A stretch of 64,000 nt of DNA from Hoyosella levis (lineage in GTDB: Bacteria > Actinomycetota > Actinomycetes > Mycobacteriales > Mycobacteriaceae): contig NZ_BQYM01000003.1 in assembly GCF_026008515.1 (NCBI RefSeq), positions 124,001-188,000 on the forward strand, given 5' to 3'. Below, piece after piece: positions 8,001 through 17,416 of the stretch. The notes under the pieces were generated by a model. The model was not told where the DNA came from and ran no database searches. It saw only the letters and a program-made list of their open reading frames with translations. The position numbers and the translations under genes were made by a program. The stretch's first letter is position 1, and each line of letters opens with the position of its first letter.

Positions 8001-9080
8001 TCAGACGTTAAACCTGAAGTCCACGACGTCCCCATCGGCCATGATGTAGTCCTTGCCCTCCATGCGGACCTTGCCGGCGGACTTGGCAGCAGCCATGGAA
8101 CCAGCGGCGACGAGGTCGTCGAAGGAGACGATCTCGGCCTTGATGAAGCCGCGCTCGAAGTCGGTGTGGATGACGCCGGCAGCCTTGGGGGCGGTGTCGC
8201 CGCGGTTGATGGTCCACGCGCGTGCTTCCTTGGGACCGGCGGTGAGGTAGGTCTGCAGACCGAGGGTCTCGAACCCGGCGCGGGCGAGGGAGTACAGGCC
8301 CGGCTCGGTCTGGCCGATGGTCTCGAGGAGCTCCATCGCGGATTCCTCGTCGAGCTCCTGGAGGTCGGATTCGACCTTCGCGTCGAGGAACACGGCCTGG
8401 GCGGGGGCGACGGAGGCGCGCAGCTCGTTCTTGCGGTCCTCGTCGGTGAGCACGCCCTCGTCGGCGTTGAAGACGTACAGGAATGGCTTGGTGGTGAGCA
8501 GCTGGAGCTCGCGCAGCAGCGGCAGATCGATGCTGTCCTTCTGCGAGAAGAGGGTCTTGCCGCTGTCGAGGAGCTGCTGGGCTTCCTTGGCGGCCTCGGC
8601 GAGGGGGCGGCGATCCTTGTTGTTCTTGGCTTCCTTCTCGATCCGCGGGACGGCCTTCTCGAGGGTCTGCAGGTCGGCGAGGATCAGCTCGGTCTCGATG
8701 ACCTCGATGTCGGCGAGCGGATCAACGCGCCCGTCGACATGCACGACGTCGCCATCGGTGAAGACGCGGACGACCTGGCAGATGGCGTCGGCCTCGCGGA
8801 TGTTGGCGAGGAATTTGTTGCCCAGCCCCGCGCCCTCGCTAGCACCCTTGACGATGCCGGCGATGTCGACGAACGACACGGTGGCGGGGAGGATGCGCTG
8901 GGATCCGAAGATCTCGGCGAGCTTGTCGAGGCGCTGGTCGGGCAGCTCGACGACGCCGACGTTGGGCTCGATCGTCGCGAAGGGATAGTTCGCGGCGACG
9001 ACGTCATTCTTGGTCAGGGCATTGAAGAGCGTGGACTTGCCCACATTGGGGAGGCCGACGATTCCGAGGGTTAGGCTCAC
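8001..9080 (-). CDS. ychF: YchF/OLA1-type ribosome-associated ATPase
   Basis: The 359-residue protein has the P-loop GLPNVGKST (residues 9-17), the switch II region VDIAGIVKGASEGAGLGNKFL typical of YchF (with no catalytic Gln), and an NADE nucleotide-specificity motif. A C-terminal TGS domain ends in DGDVVDFRFNV. YchF binds ribosomes and prefers ATP to GTP; it is linked to translation quality and redox stress. Length is that of the family (about 360). Confidence 0.95.
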   Translation of the reverse strand: MSLTLGIVGLPNVGKSTLFNALTKNDVVAANYPFATIEPNVGVVELPDQRLDKLAEIFGSQRILPATVSFVDIAGIVKGASEGAGLGNKFLANIREADAICQVVRVFTDGDVVHVDGRVDPLADIEVIETELILADLQTLEKAVPRIEKEAKNNKDRRPLAEAAKEAQQLLDSGKTLFSQKDSIDLPLLRELQLLTTKPFLYVFNADEGVLTDEDRKNELRASVAPAQAVFLDAKVESDLQELDEESAMELLETIGQTEPGLYSLARAGFETLGLQTYLTAGPKEARAWTINRGDTAPKAAGVIHTDFERGFIKAEIVSFDDLVAAGSMAAAKSAGKVRMEGKDYIMADGDVVDFRFNV

Positions 9081-9161
9081 AGCTAGATCAGTGTACGGAC
9101 TACGCGGCCCGAGTCCTATTCGGCCCGGTCCCGCGCGTGCCGCCCAACTGTTTGTCGCCGG

Positions 9162-9641
9162 TCACTCCTCGACGGTCACCGTTCCGGTCATCTGCGGATG
9201 GATGGAGCAGAAGTAGCTGTACTCGCCGGGCTCGGTGAACGTGAAGGACCAGGAATCCTCACGGAGCGTGGGGCTGCGGAACTGCTCGGGCGAGGAGTCG
9301 CGGCTGACGACATCGTGCGGGATCTGCCCATCGTCGAACACCCAGGTCACGGTGTCCCCGGCGGAGACGGTGATGCTGGCCGGGCTGTACTCGAAGCCGG
9401 AGACCCGCACCTCGGTCGCCTCGGTCGAGTCGCTGGCCTCGGTAGAGCCAGTGGCTTCCTGGTCCTCGCTCTCGGAGCCCTCCGCAGCCGATCCGGTCGC
9501 CTGCTCCGATGCGGGTGCGCCATATCCTCCGGCGGGGCCGTCGTCCTCTCCGTCACTGCTGCACGCGACGAGGCCGCTGGCGATGAGCAGTGCGCTGCTC
9601 GCTGCGATCGTTGCGCGAGTCCCTAGAATTCGTCGTGCCAT
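9162..9641 (-). CDS. Cupredoxin-domain lipoprotein
   Basis: The 159-residue precursor has a basic start, a hydrophobic stretch and the lipobox LVAC (Cys27), so it should be an exported lipoprotein. A low-complexity Ser/Glu/Thr/Ala linker (about residues 30-75) leads to a plastocyanin-like domain with the full type 1 copper set: His109 (IPHDVV), Cys145, His148 and Met151 (YFCSIHPQM). It may carry electrons or bind copper outside the membrane. The ATG at 9641 is chosen because GGAGG lies 7 bases upstream; a longer reading to 9668 lacks one. Confidence 0.87.
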   Translation of the reverse strand: MARRILGTRATIAASSALLIASGLVACSSDGEDDGPAGGYGAPASEQATGSAAEGSESEDQEATGSTEASDSTEATEVRVSGFEYSPASITVSAGDTVTWVFDDGQIPHDVVSRDSSPEQFRSPTLREDSWSFTFTEPGEYSYFCSIHPQMTGTVTVEE

Positions 9642-9842
9642 GGTTTGCCTCCGGCCGCGTCGGTCCAACCGGTGCCCCTGGCCCCGGTCCTTGGCCTGAG
9701 CCTAGTGCTGATTGCCGGGTATGTCCCGTGCAGTGCGACTTTCGTCCAGCATTCATGGTGATGCGCGTCAAAACGTGGTCGCAGCGGTGGCCGACGGGCC
9801 AGCATGGTGACAACATCAACTTGATCTATCCGCTCACACCAG

Positions 9843-11093
9843 ATGGGGCTTGAGGTGACTGCTCAGGATCGGCCAGACCGGATCGAGCGCGAGAGCGCGC
9901 TCGAGACTGCGTTGACGGCGCACGAACCTACTCGCGAGGCCACGACGGAGGGGCCGTCAGATCGTGGCACGTTGATCGGTATCGGCGGTGGGTGGCTCGC
10001 CACGTGGAGCCTGCGGATCATCCTCATCGCCGCTGCAGCATGGGTGCTCGGCTGGATCGTGGGCGAGCTGTGGGTGATCCTGCTGCCAGTCTCGCTGGCG
10101 TTGATCATCTCCACGGTGCTGTGGCCGATCGCCGGCCTGCTGCGGCGCGCCTACCTGGCGCCAGCGCTGGCCGCGCTCGTCACGATGCTGCTCGCGATCG
10201 GCGCGTTCGGTGGCGTGATCGCGCTGGTCGTGCCCTCCGTGGTGAGCCAGGCCCCAGAGCTGGCGAACCAAGCATCCGGCGGCGTGCGGGAGATCCAGGC
10301 CTGGTTGCAGGGGCCTCCGTTGAACATCCGCGAGGAGCAGTTCGAGGAGTACATCAATACCGTTGTCACGGGCATCCAGGATTCGTCCAGCGCCATCGCC
10401 TCCGGGGTATTCACCGGTGTGGGCGCGGTGACGTCGGTGATGATCACGCTGGTGCTGACCTTGGTGCTGTCGTTCTTCTTCATCAAGGATGGGCCGGAGT
10501 TCCTGCCCTGGGTGCGCAGGGTCACCGGCTCTCCCGCCGCCAGGCACGTCGAGGAGGTCCTCTTCCGGCAGTGGCGCACGCTCAGCGGCTTCATCCGCAC
10601 GCAGGCGATCGTTAGTTTCGTCGATGCTGCATTCATCGGTCTCGGCCTGGTGATCCTCGGTGTTCCCCTCGCGGGCCCGCTGGTGATCATCACGTTTGTC
10701 GCGGGCTTCATCCCGATCGTGGGTGCGTTCGTCGCGGGTGCCCTCGCCGTGCTGATCGCCCTGGTCGCGAACGGCTGGATCACCGCCCTGATCCTGCTCG
10801 GCATCATCATCCTGGTGCAGCAGCTCGAGGGCAATGTCCTGCAGCCCGTGCTGCAGAGCCGCAGCATGAACCTGCATCCGGTGATCGTGCTGCTCGCGGT
10901 GACCGCCGGTTCCACCTTGTTCGGCATCATCGGTGCGTTCCTCGCGGTGCCGGTGGCGGCGATGGTCGCGGTGATGGTGCGCTATGTCGATGAGATCCTG
11001 ACGGCCAAGAGCGGCGGGGGCGATCACTGGGTGGAGGAAGATCCCGAGGAGGATCGCTCGGAGAAATCCGTGGCGGAACCCGGGACTGCCTAG
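9843..11093 (+). CDS. AI-2E family (PerM-like) transporter
   Basis: The 416-residue protein has a charged N-terminal tail of about 45 residues, then seven to eight membrane helices in the AI-2E/PerM pattern. Family blocks include ITLVLTLVLSFFFIKDGPEF, VPLAGPLVIITFVAGFIPIVG and a C-terminal part with QQLEGNVLQP and MNLHPVIVLL. Members export varied small solutes or lipids; the mycobacterial relative is called PerM. The C-terminus is acidic. The TAG stop lies inside the first unit of the tandem repeat at 11090-11179. A GTG at 9855 is a possible alternative start. Confidence 0.83.
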   Translation: MGLEVTAQDRPDRIERESALETALTAHEPTREATTEGPSDRGTLIGIGGGWLATWSLRIILIAAAAWVLGWIVGELWVILLPVSLALIISTVLWPIAGLLRRAYLAPALAALVTMLLAIGAFGGVIALVVPSVVSQAPELANQASGGVREIQAWLQGPPLNIREEQFEEYINTVVTGIQDSSSAIASGVFTGVGAVTSVMITLVLTLVLSFFFIKDGPEFLPWVRRVTGSPAARHVEEVLFRQWRTLSGFIRTQAIVSFVDAAFIGLGLVILGVPLAGPLVIITFVAGFIPIVGAFVAGALAVLIALVANGWITALILLGIIILVQQLEGNVLQPVLQSRSMNLHPVIVLLAVTAGSTLFGIIGAFLAVPVAAMVAVMVRYVDEILTAKSGGGDHWVEEDPEEDRSEKSVAEPGTA

Positions 11094-11179
11094 CTCGGGG
11101 CCCTCTAGTCTGGGGCCACCTAGCCCGGGACCCCCTAGCCCGGGACCCCCTAGCCCGGGGCCACCTAGCCCGGGATAGG
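11090..11179. repeat. Six tandem copies of a 15-bp unit spanning two convergent stop codons
   Basis: A unit of the form CTAGCCCGGGACCCC begins at 11090, 11105, 11120, 11135, 11150 and 11165, so the period is exactly 15. The CTAG in the first copy supplies the stop of the AI-2E-family gene (+), and the CTAG in the last copy supplies the stop of sbcC (-). The repeat therefore fills the whole space between two convergent genes. CTAG is palindromic, so every copy carries a TAG on both strands. Confidence 0.85.
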
Positions 11180-14100
11180 GCTGCTGCTCGGTGCGGTGGT
11201 GCGGATCGACGAGCCATCGCGGTGCTTGCGGACGTGGATGCGCGAGGGAATCCGCTGTCGCATCTCGTCAACGTGGCTGACGATCCCGACGACACGGCCG
11301 CCGGCGCGTAGCTCGTCGAGCACGCTCATGACGGCGTCGAGAGTATCGGCGTCGAGCGTGCCGAATCCCTCGTCGATGAATAGGGTGTCGAGCATGGCCC
11401 CGCCGGATTCAGCGGCGACGACGTCAGCGAGACCAAGCGCGAGCGAGAGCGACGCCATGAAGGTCTCGCCGCCGGACAGGCTGTTCACTGGCCGGAGAGT
11501 GCCGGTGTAGTCGTCGCGGATATCCAGACCGAGCCCGCCCCGCTTGCCATGGCGCCCGCTGCTGTCGGAGTGCTGGAACTCGTAGCGGCCAGCGGTCATG
11601 ATGCGAAGTCGCTGGGAGGCAGACTCGGCGACCTCCTCGAGGCGGGCCGCGAGCACGTAGGACCGCAGCGACATGCTGCGTGTGTTCTCCCCTGCTCCGG
11701 TGATGACCTCGGTGAGCCTGATGAGGCGCTGATGCCGGTCGTGCTTGCCGGCGTGCTCGTCGAGCAGCGCGGTGAGCGACGCGATGTTGCGTGCAGTGCG
11801 GTCGCGTGAATGGCGAGCCCGGGCGAGATCCTCGGATGCCCGCTCACTCGATTCCTGGGCGAGGGCGAATGCCTCCTCCGCCGCCGCGACATCATGGGGA
11901 TGCTGCTCGGCTGCTTGGTTCGCTGTGTCGTCGAGCACCGCCGTGGCCTGGTTCTTCCGGTCGCGGTGCTGCTGCAGGGATTCTGCAGCCGCCTCGTGCC
12001 AATCAGGCGCCCGGATCGCGGCGATCGCGGTCTCCACGTCGCTGAACCCTGCGCCGAGGGCGGCCTGCTCGCATTCGTTGGATTGCTCGCGGAGGCGCTG
12101 CTCGAGGCTGTCCACGGCCATCATGGCATCGCGCAGGTCCGTCGCTGCTGCGGCAAGCCTTTCCAGCCGTGCTATGCGCGCATGGAGGTCTACGTCGTCA
12201 CCGCGGGCCTCGTCGAGCCTCACGGTCAGCTCCTGCGCCCGCAGCTGCAGGGAAGCATGCTGCTCCCCCAGGGAGGCGAGCGTCGTGCGCGAGGCAGCGA
12301 GTTCCTCGCGCAATGCCGACTCGGCACGGTCTAGCTCGGTGCGTCGGCCTTGGAGCCGCTCGAGCTCGATGGCGGCTTGCTGTGCTTGCTCGTGGCGCTT
12401 TGCGGCGTCCGCATGCTGGCGATCTAGCTCGTCGCGATCGGCATCCCCGGCTCGCTCGCGGAGGCGCGCGACCTCATGCTCGGCGACGCGGAGCTTCTCC
12501 CGCTTGGTTTCCAGGTCAGCGAGCGCTTCGATCTCCGCTTGTGCCGCGTCCTGCTCCGCCTCATCGCTGATGGAGTCCTGGCCCGGCATGGCAGGGTCGG
12601 GATGGTCGGCGGAGCCGCACACCATGCAGGGCTCGCCGGGCCGCAACTGGCGCGCGAGCTCGCTGGCCATCCCCGCGATCCGCTTTTCCCGCAAGCTCGC
12701 AAGCAGATCACGGGAATCAAGGTGGTGGGCCCGTGCTTCGTCGTGCTCCGCGCGCGCGTGCTCGACAACAGCGTTCGCTGGCGGCAGCTTGGCCGCAGCG
12801 TCGCGGCGGTCAGCGAGCACGGCAAGCTCGTGCCGCAGTGACTCCTCGGCACGCGCCATGCCCGCGGCCTCGGCTAGCTCCGTATCGACACGTTCCCGCT
12901 CGGCCGGGAGGCTCTCGATCCGGCCGGACAGCTCGTCATGGCTCGCTTGCTCGTCCTCGATCGTTGCGCTCAGCTTGGCGATCCTGGCTGTGGCAGCGTC
13001 AAGCTCGGTGGAGTAGCGCGCTAGCCCCCCGAGGGTGCCGATCTCCGCGTGCCACTCACCGATGGCCACATCCAGGAGTCCTCGTGCCCGTGCGTGATCC
13101 CCGCGCTCGATGAGGCTCTCGATCTCGGTGCTGCTCGGCACCTCCTGCAGGACGTGCTCGTGCTGCTCCATCGCGCCGCGTTCCTCTGCCAACCGGGCGC
13201 GGAGCTCGCCGAGCTTCTCGTGCGGGCCGGCGAGAGCGCTGGCCCGCTGTGCTTCGCCGAGCTCCGCGGCGAGCGCGGCGATGCGGCCAGAGTCGCGCTC
13301 GAGCTCCTCGATCTGCTGCCGGGCCGTAGCGAGCGCAGCGCGGCGCCGAGCGTTCTCGCGCGCCTGCGTCCGTGCCGCATCGGCGGAAGCGAAGTTGGTG
13401 GCGGCGGCCTCGCGGGCTGCCTTGGCTGCCTCTGCCCGCGCGTCCACGACTGCCGCGACCGCATCCATCCAGGCTGGCACGTCCTCGCTATCCTCGGGCG
13501 CGGGATGCTCGCCGGCACCCAGATCAGCGGCGGTGATGACTGCGCTCACCTGGAGCTCGCGCTGGTGGATGGCATCGCGCATGCTCTTCTCGGAGCTGCG
13601 TCGCTGCTCGCGGAACCAATCCTCCACCGCTCCGAACCGGTAGGTCGCGAACAGGCTCTCGAGCAGCTTCTCGCGGTCCTCGATGGGGGCACGCAGGAAC
13701 TCCGCGAACTCGCCCTGCGGCAGCAGCACCACCTGGAAGAACTGGTCCTTGCTCATGCCAAGAAGATCGCTGACGACCTGGCCGATCTCAGGGATGCGCG
13801 TGAGGTGCTCTCCCGTGCCCGTGCCTCCATCAGGCGCCAGCCATTCCAGGGTGGCCTTGGCGTTCTGCTTGATCATCCCGCTGCCCCGGCGCTTGGGGCG
13901 GTGATGCTCGGGACTTCGCACGATGCGCAAGCGGCGTCCCTTGAGCGTCGCGTCGAGCGTCACCTGCGGGGTGGCGTCCTCGGGCGCGTGATGAGAGAGG
14001 AACTTGTGCCCGCTGCCGCGTGCGCCCGGAGCTGCCCCGAACAGCGCGAACGCGACCGCATCGAGGATCGTGGTCTTGCCCGCGCCCGTTTGCCCATGCA

Positions 14101-14197
14101 GGAGAAAAAGGCCGTCGGCACCGATTTCCTCGAAATCGATGCGTTCCGTGCCCGCGAATGGCCCGAATGCCTCGATCGTCAGGGTGTGCAGTCGCAT
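11165..14197 (-). CDS. sbcC: Exonuclease subunit SbcC
   Basis: The 1010-residue protein is an SMC-like ATPase. Walker A is GQTGAGKTTILDAVAFALFG near residue 40. Long coiled-coil stretches flank a CxxC zinc hook (EPCMVCGS, about residue 520), and the C-terminal half has LSGGETFMASLSLALGLAD and FIDEGFGTLD for the signature and Walker B. With SbcD it opens hairpins and processes DNA ends. It follows sbcD by 57 bases on the same strand. Its TAG stop is provided by the last unit of a tandem repeat. Confidence 0.95.
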   Translation of the reverse strand: MRLHTLTIEAFGPFAGTERIDFEEIGADGLFLLHGQTGAGKTTILDAVAFALFGAAPGARGSGHKFLSHHAPEDATPQVTLDATLKGRRLRIVRSPEHHRPKRRGSGMIKQNAKATLEWLAPDGGTGTGEHLTRIPEIGQVVSDLLGMSKDQFFQVVLLPQGEFAEFLRAPIEDREKLLESLFATYRFGAVEDWFREQRRSSEKSMRDAIHQRELQVSAVITAADLGAGEHPAPEDSEDVPAWMDAVAAVVDARAEAAKAAREAAATNFASADAARTQARENARRRAALATARQQIEELERDSGRIAALAAELGEAQRASALAGPHEKLGELRARLAEERGAMEQHEHVLQEVPSSTEIESLIERGDHARARGLLDVAIGEWHAEIGTLGGLARYSTELDAATARIAKLSATIEDEQASHDELSGRIESLPAERERVDTELAEAAGMARAEESLRHELAVLADRRDAAAKLPPANAVVEHARAEHDEARAHHLDSRDLLASLREKRIAGMASELARQLRPGEPCMVCGSADHPDPAMPGQDSISDEAEQDAAQAEIEALADLETKREKLRVAEHEVARLRERAGDADRDELDRQHADAAKRHEQAQQAAIELERLQGRRTELDRAESALREELAASRTTLASLGEQHASLQLRAQELTVRLDEARGDDVDLHARIARLERLAAAATDLRDAMMAVDSLEQRLREQSNECEQAALGAGFSDVETAIAAIRAPDWHEAAAESLQQHRDRKNQATAVLDDTANQAAEQHPHDVAAAEEAFALAQESSERASEDLARARHSRDRTARNIASLTALLDEHAGKHDRHQRLIRLTEVITGAGENTRSMSLRSYVLAARLEEVAESASQRLRIMTAGRYEFQHSDSSGRHGKRGGLGLDIRDDYTGTLRPVNSLSGGETFMASLSLALGLADVVAAESGGAMLDTLFIDEGFGTLDADTLDAVMSVLDELRAGGRVVGIVSHVDEMRQRIPSRIHVRKHRDGSSIRTTAPSSSPIPG

Positions 14198-14254
14198 GGG
14201 AGTTGCCGTTGCTTTCTCTGGTGGTGGTGCGGAAAGTGCTTGCGGGGCCCTGCT

Positions 14255-15397
14255 CTAGGACGATCCGGCGCGGGCTGCCTGGAAAGCCTCCTCGACGAGC
14301 CCGAGGTCCTCGCCGGTGGGCTCGCGCCAGGCGTCGGTGAGGAACCGCCGCGCGATCTCCTTGTCGCTTGCCCCGCGCACGCGCTGCCGGTAGCTCGTTT
14401 CCGTGTCCCGCGCCGGGCTCTCCCATCGCAGGTGGACAAGGTGCGGGAAGCGCTCGCGCAGCTGCCGCATGGGATCCCTGGGACGCACCGCGTCAGTGAG
14501 CACAGCGGAAAGGTAGTGGCTGGTGAGCTGCTCGAGCGCGGGATCCGACAGTAGCTGCTGGACTGTTCCTGTGATGGTCGCTAGTGGCCGCGCGAGCGGC
14601 AGCGCTACCTCGGTGACATCGCGCAGGCCGTTCTCGTCGATATCGACGATCCACACCGCCTTGCGGTCGCTGCGCTCCCCGAACGAGTAGGGCACCGGGC
14701 TGCCCGAGTAGCGAACGCTCCGCGCGAGCACCTGCGGGGTGTGCAGGTGCCCGAGCGCCACATAGTCGACGTCGCCGAACACCGACATCGGCACGGTCTC
14801 CACGCCTCCGACGCTGATGGTCCGCTCGGATTCCGACGGCACGGCGCCAGTGACGAACGCATGGGCGCTGACCACCGTGCGGAGACGGGTCCCGGTCGCG
14901 CGGTCCTCGCGGTCCGCATGGATCCGGGCCATCGCGGCCGCAAGGACAGCCTCGTGGGACCGCTCGGCGACGCCTAGCTCGCCGCGCACGACATCGGGCT
15001 CGAGGTAGGGGATCGCGTAGAACGCCACCGGGCCGTGCTCATCCTCGAGCAGGACGGGCACGTCGATCTCTGCTACTCGGGTGCGCAGGTACAGACCGCC
15101 AGCGGCAGCGAACTCCGCCGCAGCGCCCACGCGGGTCGCGGAATCATGATTGCCCGACGTCGCGATGATCCGGGCGCCGGCATCCCGGATCCGCACGAAC
15201 GCGTCGTTGCACAAGCGCACCGCATCGGCGTTCGGCATCGCGCGGTCATACAGATCGCCCGACACGACGACCACGTCGACGCCTTCGGCCGCCACGATCC
15301 GTGCGATCTCCGCGAGCACCGCGTCCTGGTCATCGCGCAGGTCGACTCCGTGGAAGGTACGGCCGATATGCCAGTCGGATGTGTGCAGGATCCTCAT
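14255..15397 (-). CDS. sbcD: Exonuclease subunit SbcD
   Basis: The 380-residue protein is a Mre11-type calcineurin-like phosphoesterase. It starts MRILHTSDWHIGRTFHG (metal ligands D and H), then VVVSGDLYDRA, ATSGNHD and a late LGHLHTPQ, in the normal order. It forms a dimeric Mn-dependent nuclease that pairs with SbcC, encoded just downstream. A much longer open frame extends upstream, but it crosses the divergent rmuC gene and has no family support, so the ATG at 15397 is used. Confidence 0.95.
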   Translation of the reverse strand: MRILHTSDWHIGRTFHGVDLRDDQDAVLAEIARIVAAEGVDVVVVSGDLYDRAMPNADAVRLCNDAFVRIRDAGARIIATSGNHDSATRVGAAAEFAAAGGLYLRTRVAEIDVPVLLEDEHGPVAFYAIPYLEPDVVRGELGVAERSHEAVLAAAMARIHADREDRATGTRLRTVVSAHAFVTGAVPSESERTISVGGVETVPMSVFGDVDYVALGHLHTPQVLARSVRYSGSPVPYSFGERSDRKAVWIVDIDENGLRDVTEVALPLARPLATITGTVQQLLSDPALEQLTSHYLSAVLTDAVRPRDPMRQLRERFPHLVHLRWESPARDTETSYRQRVRGASDKEIARRFLTDAWREPTGEDLGLVEEAFQAARAGSS

Positions 15398-15463
15398 GGC
15401 GAACGAGGGTAGAGCACCACACCGACAATCCGGTGGTCCGTGTTTCTGTCGGAGCGAGCCGCC

Positions 15464-16666
15464 ATGATGGCGACCATGAACGCGTTGACATTCCTGGCCC
15501 TGCTCGTTGCCCTCGCCGCAGGGATCGGCATCGGCTGGCTCCTGCAGGCGAGCCGCCACGGGCAGCGCATCGCCTACGCCGAGGCCCAGCTGCAAGCGCG
15601 CAAGGACTCCGAGCACCTGCTCCGTGATTCGCTCACCGCGGCCAGCGAGGACTCCGCGAAGCGGCACTCGGGCGCTATGAACGAGCAGGTCCAGCACATC
15701 GTGGGGCCGTTGCGCGAGGCGGTGGGGACGCTCGCGGACCAGGTGCAGCGCGTGGAGCACAACCGGATCGCGGCCTACTCTGGGCTGATGGAGCAGGTGT
15801 CGGGGATGCAGCAGGTCTCCCAGACGCTCAATACCCACACCGGACAGCTCGTGCAGGCGCTCCGGGCTCCGCAGGTGCGGGGCCGGTGGGGCGAGATCCA
15901 GCTGCAGCGCGTGGTGGAGCTCTCCGGGATGACCGAGCATTGCGACTTCAGCACCCAGGCCCACGCGACGCACGATGGCCCGGATGGCACGCGCGCCGTC
16001 CGCCCCGACCTGGTGGTGCACCTCGCTGGCGGCAAGAATATCGTGGTGGACGCCAAGGCCCCGCTCAGCGCCTATCTCGAGGCGCTCGAGGCCCGTGACG
16101 ATAACGAGCAGACTGCTCTCCTGCGCAAGCACGCTGCCCAGCTGCGAGCCCACATCGGGCAGCTCTCGTCCAAATCGTACTGGGCGGCCTTCGATCCATC
16201 CCCTGAGTTCGTGGTGCTGTTCATCCCCGGTGATCCATTCCTCGACGCGGCCGTGGGCGCCGATCCCGAGCTGCTCGAGCACTCGTTCGCCCGCAACGTG
16301 GTGCTCGCCACCCCCAGCACGTTGGTGGCGCTGCTGCGCACGATCGCTCACACCTGGAAGCAGGAGGCGCTGTCGCAGGACGCGCAACGCATCCACCAGC
16401 TCGGCAGCGAGCTCTACAGCCGCCTCGGAACGCTCGCCAAGCACCTCGACCAGCTTGGTGGGCAGCTCGGGAAATCCGTGGAGGCATTCAACTCGACCGT
16501 CTCGTCTATGGAGACCCGCATCCTCGTCACCGCCCGGAAGCTGCACGAGCTGCCGGCGTTCCCCGCGGAGCCGCCAACGGTGAGCTCCGTCGACATGGTT
16601 CCCCGCGCCGTCACCCGCTCCGACGGCACGCTGCCCCCGCTCGCACCCGCGGAGCGCCTGCCGTGA
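15464..16666 (+). CDS. rmuC: DNA recombination protein RmuC
   Basis: The protein has an N-terminal membrane helix (ALTFLALLVALAAGIGIGWLL), a coiled-coil region, then the RmuC domain with VRGRWGEIQLQRVVELSGM, RPDLVVHLAGGKNIVVDAKAP and PEFVVLFIPGDPF. The PD-(D/E)xK-like core is seen in the E-LQ and DAKAP blocks. RmuC limits inversions at repeats, and it diverges here from the sbcDC recombination genes. The ATG at 15464 has GGAG 9 bases upstream; a further ATG at 15476 is possible. The stop overlaps the next gene (GTGA). Confidence 0.92.
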   Translation: MMATMNALTFLALLVALAAGIGIGWLLQASRHGQRIAYAEAQLQARKDSEHLLRDSLTAASEDSAKRHSGAMNEQVQHIVGPLREAVGTLADQVQRVEHNRIAAYSGLMEQVSGMQQVSQTLNTHTGQLVQALRAPQVRGRWGEIQLQRVVELSGMTEHCDFSTQAHATHDGPDGTRAVRPDLVVHLAGGKNIVVDAKAPLSAYLEALEARDDNEQTALLRKHAAQLRAHIGQLSSKSYWAAFDPSPEFVVLFIPGDPFLDAAVGADPELLEHSFARNVVLATPSTLVALLRTIAHTWKQEALSQDAQRIHQLGSELYSRLGTLAKHLDQLGGQLGKSVEAFNSTVSSMETRILVTARKLHELPAFPAEPPTVSSVDMVPRAVTRSDGTLPPLAPAERLP

Positions 16667-17322
16667 CCGCCGCCCGGTATGGTGCGAGAGTGCCTGACAA
16701 CCGCCAGTTCTCCAACCAGGTCCCCGCGGAGACGCGCTCCCTCCTCCCCCGCCGATCAGGCGTTCCCTGGTGGGGAGCGATCGCTATCGCAGTGGGCTTC
16801 ACCATCGTAGGCGTCGTGCTCGATGCGCTGCGCGGCGACGAGCTCACACTGGTGTTCAGCGCGTTCTATTTCCTCGGATGCGTCGCTGCCGTCGTCCTCG
16901 TGCAGCAGCGCGCGCTGTTCACCGCAATGGCCCAGCCTCCGCTGATCCTGTTCGCGGCAGTGCCGCTCGCCTACCAGGTGATCGTGCCGGAGAGCCCTGG
17001 CGGCCTGCGCACGCGCATCTTCGACCTCGTGATCCCGCTGGTCTCCCGGTTCCCGCTCATGCTGCTCGCGGCGGCGGTAGTCGTGGTGATCGGAGGGGTC
17101 CGGATGTTCCTCCTTCACAGCGCGCCCCAGCAACCGCGACGCGTCCAGCGGCCCGGCACGGGATCGCCCCGCACAGGCGCTGCGAGGCAGCATGGCGTGC
17201 GTTCGGGCACGAACCCGGGAGGGACCTATGGACCCGCTGCACCGCGCTCGCCGCAGCGGGATCCGCGCGGCGAAGGTCCCGGCGGATATGGACGGCGCAC
17301 TAGCGATCCGCGCACGCAATAA
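16663..17322 (+). CDS. DUF6542 membrane protein
   Basis: The 219-residue protein has a short N-terminal region, four membrane helices between about residues 38 and 148, and a basic Pro/Gly/Arg-rich C-terminal tail of about 70 residues. The layout and its place beside ispH match the DUF6542 proteins of mycobacteria (Rv1111c-like). No function is established. The GTG at 16663 overlaps the rmuC stop; a GTG at 16690 (reading PDNRQFSNQ) is an alternative start. Confidence 0.7.
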   Translation: MTAARYGARVPDNRQFSNQVPAETRSLLPRRSGVPWWGAIAIAVGFTIVGVVLDALRGDELTLVFSAFYFLGCVAAVVLVQQRALFTAMAQPPLILFAAVPLAYQVIVPESPGGLRTRIFDLVIPLVSRFPLMLLAAAVVVVIGGVRMFLLHSAPQQPRRVQRPGTGSPRTGAARQHGVRSGTNPGGTYGPAAPRSPQRDPRGEGPGGYGRRTSDPRTQ

Positions 17323-17416
17323 AGCACGATCGAGGATCAGCTGGACAGGCTCGGCTACTAGCGCACGAATCGGCGCCTCGCCGGGTCATGGTGCCCAGCG
17401 GGCCCGAGGATCGGGT

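Noticed and set aside
7980-9074. A 364-residue plus-strand reading frame opposite ychF
   Set aside because: It is a low-complexity Asp/Glu/Gly/Leu shadow of a well-conserved gene, common in high-GC DNA.
9957-11027. A 356-residue minus-strand frame opposite the AI-2E-family gene
   Set aside because: The composition is His/Asp/Arg-rich without any domain; it is the antisense shadow of a membrane protein gene.
11090-11179. Regular repeats that could be taken for a CRISPR array
   Set aside because: The period is only 15 bp with no unique spacers and no cas genes nearby; it is a simple tandem repeat.
15398-16546. A long N-terminal extension of sbcD reaching 16546
   Set aside because: It lies antisense to rmuC and carries no family sequence; SbcD proteins start at MRILHTSDWH.
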